A DNA stretch of 64,000 nucleotides from Candidatus Cardinium hertigii (GTDB lineage: Bacteria > Bacteroidota > Bacteroidia > Cytophagales > Amoebophilaceae). The stretch spans positions 372,001 through 436,000 of the forward strand of contig NZ_CP029619.1 in assembly GCF_003176915.1 (NCBI RefSeq). The letters are read 5' to 3'. The notes under the pieces were generated by a model. It was not told where the DNA came from, did no database searches, and saw nothing but the letters and a program-made list of their open reading frames with translations. Positions within the stretch are counted from its first letter, which is position 1. The number at the start of each line of letters is the position of its first letter. Positions 1 to 7,592 of the stretch are shown piece by piece. The position numbers were made by a program, and so were the translations under genes.

Positions 1-264
1 CACACTATTTCCCATGTGGTAAGCAAAGGAACGGTTACATCCTGTTAAGAACGGAAAAAGAACCAAACTACTTAATAGCAAAGTAGATTATGTATATTCA
101 AATATTATGCCATGCAACTTTTTCATAATCCAATGGTTAAATATATTTAGTATGATTACTTAATATTTAATTTAAGTATAGTAAAAGAAATAATATTATA
201 TATAACAATAGGTCTTTCCATAAGATTGTATAAATATTTTTTATTGTAGTGGACTGAAAAATTA

Positions 265-370
265 GGGTACTAATCGGATAAGCAGAGAAAACTTTACCCC
301 ATTCCTTTAAGCACCGTACTTACAAGTTACCCTATATACGGCTCAAACAATCCCTACGCTACAGCTCAAC
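265..370 (-). mobile_element. Group II intron 3' relic (domains V and VI)
   Basis: Read on the minus strand, 344 down to 311 is exactly 34 nt with the layout of a group II intron domain V. It begins GAGCCGTA, carrying the catalytic AGC triad, and ends TACGGTGC, which closes the lower stem apart from one A-G mismatch at the second pair. The upper 6-bp stem (TATAGG/CTTGTA, with G-U pairs) is capped by a GTAA (GNRA) tetraloop, and a two-nucleotide AG bulge sits at the expected 3' side. Below it a G-rich/pyrimidine-rich stretch ending in CCGAT resembles domain VI and the 3' splice end. No reverse transcriptase ORF or 5' domains are visible, so this is a truncated fossil. Confidence 0.6.
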
Positions 371-671
371 CTTTCTTACTGCTCTGTCGCACCGACAGTT
401 GGATAGCGTTGTGATAGATTGATGGTATAATTTTTTCTATTTTTCTAGTGTTATTTTTTTTGATTTTTATTGTTATAAGTCTAAATGGTTGTCCCTGAAA
501 TAGTATTACTGAATAGGTTTATTTGAGTCATATGATTTTCTCAGATTGAAATTTTAGGATGCACGCTGCCTTAAGCTAAACACCATAAAGGCATAAGGGT
601 TATGGGATCAAGATTTTTAATTATATACCTGTTATTTTATCTGATCAGGTAGTAGAGGTTATAAATTTTTT

Positions 672-783
672 TCTTGTGATAATCTATTGATTATGTCCAA
701 TAGCACACAGCATAACATTGCGTTTATCTCCTAAGATTCCTTACAAGTAGTTAACCGATCATTTACCATCGGATTTCATAGGA
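672..783 (-). repeat. Dispersed degenerate repeat, copy A
   Basis: The minus strand here matches the plus strand at about 59158-59262. Shared blocks include GGTAAATGA.CGGTTAACTACTTG, AATGTTATGCT and GGACATAATC followed by TTATCACAAGAAAAA, with a small indel between blocks. Neither copy has an intact ORF. It is probably the remains of an insertion element. Confidence 0.5.
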
Positions 784-1105
784 CCAATAGGGGGCTTGCA
801 GGAGTTATCCCTTTGTAGAGCCACTTATACATATATTACACTCATTATTAGTTATATTTAGGCAAAGAAATCTGACTAAGGCCATAGCTAAAACAGCGGT
901 CTAAATCTGAATCCAAGCATTGTCAAGGAACTTCATCAGCTAACTGGGAAAGCGTGCCAAGGGTTAAGAAAACTAGAATAAACGTTTCTCAAATAACTTA
1001 TCACAATTATTATATATTTTCTTCGATTTCATCCCTATAAAACATTCAAAACAGGGTTATTGTATGGCAAATATAATTTTTTCATATTGATTAATAAATA
1101 AATAT

Positions 1106-1398
1106 ATAATAATTCAGAGCCTACTAATTATAGGCTTATACTTTATAGGAACACTTATTGTTGGAATGTATCACGGTAGAAATGTTACAATCTTTCAAGC
1201 ATACGCAGTTGGTAATAGAAAAATGTCTACCATGGTAATTACGCTATCTCTACTGGCTACAATCTATGGAGAGGTATACTGAGTGCTAGACTACATGCGC
1301 ATTATACATTACGCATTGCTATAGGCATAGGTTTTTGCACAATAATAATAGTTGCTATTAGGTATAGTAATTATTTTTCTGTAAATAAAAACAGGTAG
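1106..1398 (+). pseudogene. SLC5 symporter N-terminal fossil
   Basis: The translation (for example IIGLYFIGTLIVGMYHGRN, then AVGNRKMS) closely follows residues 9-60 of the intact symporter fusion that starts at 1455. It breaks at a TGA after TIYGEVY and resumes in another frame as degraded membrane sequence to about 1398. It is a dead 5' piece of a former tandem copy directly upstream of the live gene. Confidence 0.7.
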
Positions 1399-1454
1399 CA
1401 CTTTATAAACCTTAGTAAGGTACATTTATTACAACGTAATAAAATAAAAAACAA

Positions 1455-4400
1455 ATGGTAGGGCATATTGATGTAATGATTATAGGGTTCTCCTTAATAG
1501 GCACGCTGGTTATTGGAATTTACTACGGTAGGGGTATCAAGACTTTCCAGGATTATGCTGTAGGGAATAGGAAAATGGCTACCAGTGTAATTGCTATTTC
1601 CGTTATAGCTACCATATATGGTGGTGGAACTTTGCATGCCGGCCTAGATGGTTGCTATCGAAAAGGCTTTGAAATACTTATTACGCAATCCATTTTAGTG
1701 GCTATCATTGGCTATCTTTTTTCCAGGTTTATCACGCCAAGAATGAAGGAATTCATGGGGCATCTTTCTATAGCAGAATCTATGGGAAGCGTATATGGAT
1801 CAACCGCTCGCATCATTACCGCCGTACTTGGTATTATCCTAACTATGGCCTTTTTAGCAACTCAGATCAAAGTTGGCCTTGAAATCACAGCTATTCTATT
1901 TCCTAAAGTAGCACAACTTCAATCCTATTCAACCATACTTTTAATCCTATTGGTTATGGCGTATGCTACATTTGGAGGGGCGAGAGCGGTAGCCATAACA
2001 GATGTGTATCAATTTCTCCTTTTTGGGCTCTGTTTCCCTATGCTCATTTTCGTTTTGCTATTTTCTACGAAAGATTTAGCAGCGGGCTGGCAAAAACTTA
2101 CCGCTATACCACATTTTAACCTAAACAAAATGTGCACAGGGCATACCCTCACAACTGTACTACATAGCTCTGGTTTCCTATTTAGGCTTTTAATCGTGGT
2201 TACACCTTCCTACCTACAACGTTTTTATATGGCTTCTTCTGTAGGGCAAGCAACAAAAGTTTTTAACAAAGTTGCTATAATGCCATCTGTGATAGCCTTG
2301 CTTATGTTCTGTGTTACAGCAGCTTTACATATACGTGGGAATAGCATTCCAACTAATCAGCATGTCCTTCACTATATCCTTTCCCTTGACTATTTCCCTG
2401 GTATGTTAGGCATATTGGTAACGGCTATGCTAGCATTGCTGATGTCTACCGCTGATTCCCAGTTGCATATTGCCTCTGTTTTATTTACCCATGACCTATG
2501 GCCTTTTATAGCTAGGTTTACCAAGTCACGTAACGGCTCGCTCAAAATTGTACGTATCGTCTCTATTGGTATAGGGATGATCAGTCTCCTGATGGTATTT
2601 GATACGACCACTACTATTCAACAATTAATATGGCCAACCTTCTACTTTTATTGGACAGCTGTCTCGGTTCCTTTTATGCTAGCTTGTTTTGGATTTAGAC
2701 CGAGATCCGTTGCTGTGTTAGCAATCATGGGACTTAGCATACTTATGGCAGTCTATATTATTTTTTACCAAAAGCAAGCTGTATCACATAATCACGTTAT
2801 CCTTTCAATGGTTGTAAGCGCAGGCAGCTTGTTTGCCTTACATTACCTGCTTCCTAAACGTCCCCATACCGGCTGGATAGGTATACAAGACCGTAGTGCC
2901 TGGGATTTACAAAACCAAATCACCAAACGCTGGTGGTTGACACGGATGCAACGATTTAAAATGTTTTGTACAAGGTCCTATCGTATAAGCGTTTTCCCTA
3001 CCCAAGAACGTACCTTTGTAGCGGTAGGTTGCTATACTATTATTAATGCCATTATCGCGTTGTGCTTTATTCAAAGGCAGTATTTCCTTCCCTATGTATA
3101 CCTCTATATGGCTGTAATGGCTTTGGGAACGATCCTAGCGCTCTACCCAGCCCTGCATGCTTATCAAAAAGGCGGAACACCGCTATTGCATAATTTATGG
3201 CCTATGCTATTGTTTTTTCTGCTTTTTATGGCCCCGTTCCAATTTGCTAAACTAGGACACTATAGCCCTGTAGTTTGTGCCCTTTTTATAGCTAACATAG
3301 GGCTATCTACCGTATTAGTATCCGTGGAATGCAGTAGTATGCTATTGCTTTGTGCTTTAGCAATCCATAAATTCTTGCCTCCTTATATAAATTTTGTTGA
3401 TTTATTTTGGGAAAGCCTTAGGCATGCTTCTGTTCTAGAGCTTGTGTTAGCTGTAATGCTAGTAACCGCTGCTGTAGTAGGTTTTGTCCAGTATAAATAC
3501 CTACGAGATAAAGCCGTTTCTAAAGGTAAGACTATGGAAATTACCCGTTCCTATGAGCAGCGCATTGCGCTAGAAGCCATCTATAGCCAAGCGCATTGGG
3601 CTAGATTGGATGCCACTGCTGGGGGTACCCTTTTACGAGCAATGGGAGATACCTTACAAGAAACTTTGTTTCCTATTGCAAGGAATGATCCGCATAAAGT
3701 AGAAAATGAAATAACGCGCTTTAACAAGAAACTACAAAAATTCAGCAATTGCCTACTATGGAGAGCCCAAGAAGAACGGAGCCTAAAACTTAATAAAAAA
3801 GCTATTCAACCCATCCCACTTGAATCAACTATCTTAAAAGTAAATCAGCAGATATTGGATTTAGGCGAACCGCTAGCGTTACTATTGCGTAAACAAACAG
3901 ACGTAGCTGAAATAGTAGTAGATCCAGCCTTATTGGAGTGTTTGCTCCTACTCAACCTATCGGCAATCAGCAAAAGCCAACAAGCTACCGATCACATCGT
4001 AACCTTAACCCTTTCCGCTGCTACCTTGCAATACGGTTCGGCAGCAGAAACTGCGGCTGATCTCCCTTCCTTAACTTTACCTGCACTGGCTTTCTGTTTT
4101 AGTACGGATACAAGTCTACCAAACCTAAAACCTAGCTATCGTATTACAGCAATGAACGCAAATATTACCCTACCTGCTAGTGAAGCGCAGTTTTATCAAC
4201 TAGAAAGCAAACAAATCGTAGAAGCCCATGGAGGCTATGTGGAAATAATAGAAAGTCCAACGCAGGTAAATTGTCTTTACGTATTCCCGCTGGATGGCCG
4301 TAACGTTATGCGCTTTAAAACGTATAATCCTGCTGATATGATAGCTAATACCATAGCTGAAACAGCGGAAAGTTTAGCACAAGAGCAGGAATTGATAGGG

Positions 4401-4940
4401 TTACTCACTACACAAACTACGCTTAGCGCAGAACGTATACAGCAAACCATTGCCTTTATTAAAAACGCTCATGGTTTAGTACGGCGTAAATCAGGTGCCC
4501 CCTACTATACCCATCCGATGGCAGTGGCTAAACTGCTGTTGGAGGCTACCCAGGATCCCGACACCATCCTAGCGGGTTTGTTGCATGATATCGTAGAGGA
4601 TACGCCTGTTACACTTCATCAATTAGAACTGATGTATGGCAGTGCGATAGCTGCTGTGGTCGATCAGGTTACCCACTACAATACCAATGGGTATCCTTGG
4701 GAATTAGATAAGTTAGAAAATAAAAATATATTAAATCAATGTAAGGATACACGTGTGGTACAAGTAAAGCTAGCAGATCGATTGCATAATATGCGTACGT
4801 TATCTGCCCGTAAGCCATCCGATCAACAGCGTATAGCGCAGGAAACCTTAGCTTTTTATATCCCGTGGGGAACAAAGCACCACGTACCTCAGCAATGGCT
4901 GACAGAAATGCAGCGCATTTGTGGACAGTTTCTTGTCTAA
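1455..4940 (+). CDS. SLC5 symporter - kinase-like - SpoT-type HD fusion (intact HD)
   Basis: This 1161-aa protein appears to couple solute transport or sensing to a signalling domain. Residues 1-480 form a sodium:solute symporter (SSS/SLC5) core; MSTADSQLH corresponds to the conserved TM8 sodium-site segment. About 515-690 adds several more membrane helices. About 700-975 resembles a histidine kinase core, with a DPALLECLLLLNL segment like an N-box and IVEAHGGYVEI like the last ATPase motif, but I see no phospho-acceptor His or DxGxG box. Residues 1000-1140 are an HD domain of the RelA/SpoT hydrolase type with all key residues: H1020 in YYTHP, H1044-D1045 and E1048-D1049 in LLHDIVEDT, and D1108 in VKLADRLHNM. 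The synthetase and regulatory domains of SpoT are absent. The closest known layout is CbrA (SLC5-STAC-kinase). A (p)ppGpp hydrolase role is inference from the motif. Confidence 0.85.
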   Translation: MVGHIDVMIIGFSLIGTLVIGIYYGRGIKTFQDYAVGNRKMATSVIAISVIATIYGGGTLHAGLDGCYRKGFEILITQSILVAIIGYLFSRFITPRMKEFMGHLSIAESMGSVYGSTARIITAVLGIILTMAFLATQIKVGLEITAILFPKVAQLQSYSTILLILLVMAYATFGGARAVAITDVYQFLLFGLCFPMLIFVLLFSTKDLAAGWQKLTAIPHFNLNKMCTGHTLTTVLHSSGFLFRLLIVVTPSYLQRFYMASSVGQATKVFNKVAIMPSVIALLMFCVTAALHIRGNSIPTNQHVLHYILSLDYFPGMLGILVTAMLALLMSTADSQLHIASVLFTHDLWPFIARFTKSRNGSLKIVRIVSIGIGMISLLMVFDTTTTIQQLIWPTFYFYWTAVSVPFMLACFGFRPRSVAVLAIMGLSILMAVYIIFYQKQAVSHNHVILSMVVSAGSLFALHYLLPKRPHTGWIGIQDRSAWDLQNQITKRWWLTRMQRFKMFCTRSYRISVFPTQERTFVAVGCYTIINAIIALCFIQRQYFLPYVYLYMAVMALGTILALYPALHAYQKGGTPLLHNLWPMLLFFLLFMAPFQFAKLGHYSPVVCALFIANIGLSTVLVSVECSSMLLLCALAIHKFLPPYINFVDLFWESLRHASVLELVLAVMLVTAAVVGFVQYKYLRDKAVSKGKTMEITRSYEQRIALEAIYSQAHWARLDATAGGTLLRAMGDTLQETLFPIARNDPHKVENEITRFNKKLQKFSNCLLWRAQEERSLKLNKKAIQPIPLESTILKVNQQILDLGEPLALLLRKQTDVAEIVVDPALLECLLLLNLSAISKSQQATDHIVTLTLSAATLQYGSAAETAADLPSLTLPALAFCFSTDTSLPNLKPSYRITAMNANITLPASEAQFYQLESKQIVEAHGGYVEIIESPTQVNCLYVFPLDGRNVMRFKTYNPADMIANTIAETAESLAQEQELIGLLTTQTTLSAERIQQTIAFIKNAHGLVRRKSGAPYYTHPMAVAKLLLEATQDPDTILAGLLHDIVEDTPVTLHQLELMYGSAIAAVVDQVTHYNTNGYPWELDKLENKNILNQCKDTRVVQVKLADRLHNMRTLSARKPSDQQRIAQETLAFYIPWGTKHHVPQQWLTEMQRICGQFLV

Positions 4941-4980
4941 TCATCCTACATTCTAAATTGTATAACATGATTATTGTCCG

Positions 4981-5100
4981 TTTTTCAGAAATAAAGCTTA
5001 TATCCTACTTACGTTTAAAGCATAAGAAACCATAACCGGAAACCTAAAATAGGATGTTTTAATCAAAAAGATTTTAACGGACCAGCTAGCTGCACAGGAA
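4981..5100 (+). pseudogene. Rpn nuclease 5' fragment
   Basis: This stretch matches the upstream region and first codons of the intact Rpn-type nuclease at 49788. The shared blocks are CGTTTAAA.CATAAGA, then GTTTTAATCAAAAAGAT and CAGCTAGCTGCACAGGAA. It stops abruptly at 5100, where a transposase-like fragment begins. The N-terminal coding part is frameshifted. Confidence 0.65.
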
Positions 5101-5196
5101 GGCTATCCTATTGGTAGTTATGCAAAAGATGTGGGGGAAAAGGATAGGGGTACAAACAAAATCGTGCGTAAATACACTCTAGGGGCTACCATTTAG
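5101..5196 (+). pseudogene. IS5-family-like transposase fragment
   Basis: One frame reads through 31 codons to TAG (5194-5196). Its segment AKDVGEKDRGTNKIVRKYTL resembles the GKKVKGRKRHILVDTLG region of IS5-family DDE transposases. It abuts the Rpn fragment, suggesting an insertion that later decayed. The match is short and judged by eye only. Confidence 0.35.
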
Positions 5197-5456
5197 CCGA
5201 ATATTCTTCCATAACATAAGCCCATTGTAATAAAAAATTGGGAAGTATTTCTCATTAGAAATCTAAATAAAATCTATACATTTCAGTAACTTTTAGATAG
5301 GACTTTTCCTCTTTGTAAAACTTTTGTTTTCTACAAAAAAGCAATCATACTATACGAGGTATATAAAAATAGGCCCCCATAATTTTTGCGTTTGGTCTTA
5401 TTTATTTTGTAGACTATTACATTTAACCACTTAATGCTTCTTTGCAAGCTATCTTT
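5197..5456. other. Non-coding spacer
   Basis: AT-rich, without an ORF or recognisable signal. It lies between the transposase fragment and the broken Rpn nuclease gene. Confidence 0.5.
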
Positions 5457-6422
5457 ATGACAGGAAGATTAAAGCACGATGGACTAGCCAAACTAATCCT
5501 TTCAGATCCAATAGCTGCTCAGGAATTTCTAAATCATTATTTACCAGAATCTTGTAAAGCATAATTAGATTTAACCACGATTAAGGTTGAAAAAGAATCG
5601 TTTGTAGAGGAAGATTTAAAGCAAAAATTTAGTGATTTAGTCTTTTCGATTAAAATGCAAAATAATGAAGAAGCATTCATTTACACATTAATAGAAGCTG
5701 AGGGTAGTCCTAAGTATTGGACAGCATACAAGTTATGGAAATATATATTTTTGCTACTCGAAATACATAAAACGAAAAAGAGATCAAAATTACCCCTCAT
5801 AATTCCCATAGTCGTATATCATGGGAATAGACGCTTTAATGCCCCAAGAAATTTATGGGACTTATTTAGTCACCCTAGTCTTGCTCAATCGCTTATGGGA
5901 GGAGATTATCAACTGGTAGACTTATATGCTATGTCCGATGAATAGATCAAGCAGAAGGCACATTTAGGGATGCTGGAATACTTTATGAAATATATATATT
6001 CCCGTGATATGATTAAGTTATGGGAAGAATTTTTAGAAACCTTTAAATCTTGTATTCTCCTTGACAAAGAAAAGGGTTATATTTATGTAAGGAATTTCTT
6101 ATGGTACAGCGATAGCAAATTACCTGAAGATAAACAACCTGTTCTAGAGAATATAATCACAAAATATCTACCTAGAGAAGATAAAGAAAATATTATGAGA
6201 ACTATAGCACAAAAATATAGGGACGAAGGGATTCAAATAGGGCAAGAAAAAGGGATCCAAATAGGACAAGAAAAAGGGATTCAAATAGGACAAGAAAAAG
6301 GAAAGATAGAGATAGCTAAGGCTATGCTTCTTAAAGGTTATCCTATGGAAGATATTGTGCTTCTTACTGGATTATCTTCTTCTCATATCCAGGATCTTGT
6401 AATGGAAAAGGCTTCTAATTAA
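5457..6422 (+). pseudogene. Rpn-family PD-(D/E)XK nuclease, two in-frame stops
   Basis: From the ATG at 5457 a single frame runs 321 codons and aligns end to end with the intact 327-aa nuclease at 49788 (MTGRLKHDGL against MTSHLKHDAL, LIEAE against LIEAQ). It is interrupted by TAA at 5562-5564 and TAG at 5943-5945, with no frameshift. The family is the recombination-promoting nuclease / putative transposase group, which cuts DNA without site specificity. Near the C-terminus, three perfect copies of IQIGQEKG (6226-6300, 24-nt units) sit in a helical linker, as similar GMEKG repeats do in the intact paralogue. Recent inactivation is the simplest reading, since the frame is otherwise preserved. 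Confidence 0.85.
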
Positions 6423-6629
6423 GATAAGATTGGCTCTTAAGGATTTTATATAAAACAACTCAAAAAATGGTTATTGCATACTATAAATTTAATAATTTTT
6501 ATATTGATTAACAATAAAATACATATAATACTTCAGAGACGAAAATACATAATACTTCGGAGACGACTAAGTACCAAGGATGTTCCGTATCTATTTCTCC
6601 ATATTCTACTTGCTTACTTTTACGTTTTT

Positions 6630-7325
6630 CTAATAATGTAAGCTATCTTGAATTAAATTCTCAGTTTGACTGTCCAGCGCAGAGGTCGCTTCATCTAATA
6701 TCAGTATAGGTGCATCCTTTAAGATGGCACATGCAATAGCCACTCTTTGACGTTGTCCACCAGAAAGTTTAACGCCTCTTTCTCCGACATAGGTATTATA
6801 TATACTGTTCCGGTAACGCACTGATGAAATTGTGCATATGTGCTTTCTTACTAGCTTCTACTACTTCTTTATCTGTAGCATCTAGATGACCATAACGAAT
6901 ATTTTCCATAAGGGTACGATGAAATAGTGATATATCCTGCGGAATAACAGTGATCTGACTGCTCAATGAATCTTCTGTAACGTGCTGAATATTTTTACTA
7001 TCAATCAGTATGATACCACGTTCATAGTCAAAATAACGTACCCTACTAAGCCTATTTTTTCACCAGGTTTAATGCGGAGGCTAAGGTTTTTAAAAACAGA
7101 TTTTTGATCTTTATAATTAAAATATACGTTTTTAAATTCAAGACGGATGCTTGATTTGCAACGTTTTTGGATTGATTACATCGACGCTTTTTTCACATGG
7201 CCAAAGTATAGATAATCCACTTTTTAAATTTCCTATAACATGTGAAAAGTCTTGTAGCGAAACGGTAATATGCCATATTTCCTCAGAAGCAATCAAAAGA
7301 ATGCCAAACAACTGAGCAAATCAAA
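6630..7325 (-). pseudogene. ABC exporter, C-terminal half, degraded
   Basis: On the minus strand the end of a transmembrane domain and most of an ATPase domain of an MsbA-like exporter can be read. In order these are a linker (EEIWHITVSLQDF), the start of the nucleotide-binding domain (LEFKNVYFNYKDQ), IKPGEKIGLVG, a Q-loop region (ITVIPQD), the signature LSGGQRQR and Walker [13 protein letters not shown]. Walker A is deleted: GLVG runs straight into YFDYERG. There is a frameshift near 6810, and the H-loop end is missing after [10 protein letters not shown]. It is related to the intact exporter at 19795 but is not a direct copy of it. Confidence 0.8.
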
Positions 7326-7592
7326 TTGCATCCTTAAACCTAAGCCTATTGGCTTTGCGCTAGTAAGATTGCTCGAAGACGCTTTACGTAGCTATAATGT
7401 ATCCTAAGACTTTAAGTATTGATTGGCAGTGTACTTAGAATGCATGCGCTTGAGCAAATGATACATAAACTAAAAAAGCGTAGGAATTTATAACTGTTTT
7501 ATTATTTTACCTAGGTAAAGGGATACAATTTACTAAAGTAGGGGGATACAATCTGCTACCCTTAAGGGAGCCTTACAAAACAAGTTAGCATC
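7326..7592. other. Leader of the GT/radical SAM operon
   Basis: There is no recognisable gene. About 60 nt before the start codon at 7593 an imperfect direct repeat GGGATACAATTTACTA / GGGGATACAATCTGCTA occurs and may be part of a promoter or operator. A 17-codon ORF near 7441 (MHALEQMIHK...) has nothing to support it. Confidence 0.35.

Larger units (their letters stand above)
1..1105. other. Decayed non-coding region
   Basis: No open reading frame of useful length on either strand. Two things can be recognised: a group II intron domain V at 311-344 and a dispersed repeat at about 672-783, both listed separately. The rest is AT-rich with scattered stops and no recognisable product. It looks like old mobile-element debris. 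Confidence 0.6.

Noticed and set aside
5562-5945. Stop-codon reassignment to explain the TAA and TAG inside the Rpn frame
   Set aside because: All other genes in the window use TAA, TAG and TGA as normal terminators, so decay is the simpler reading.
6226-6300. Three 24-nt direct repeats, considered as a CRISPR or VNTR element
   Set aside because: They have no spacers and lie in frame inside the Rpn pseudogene as IQIGQEKG units.
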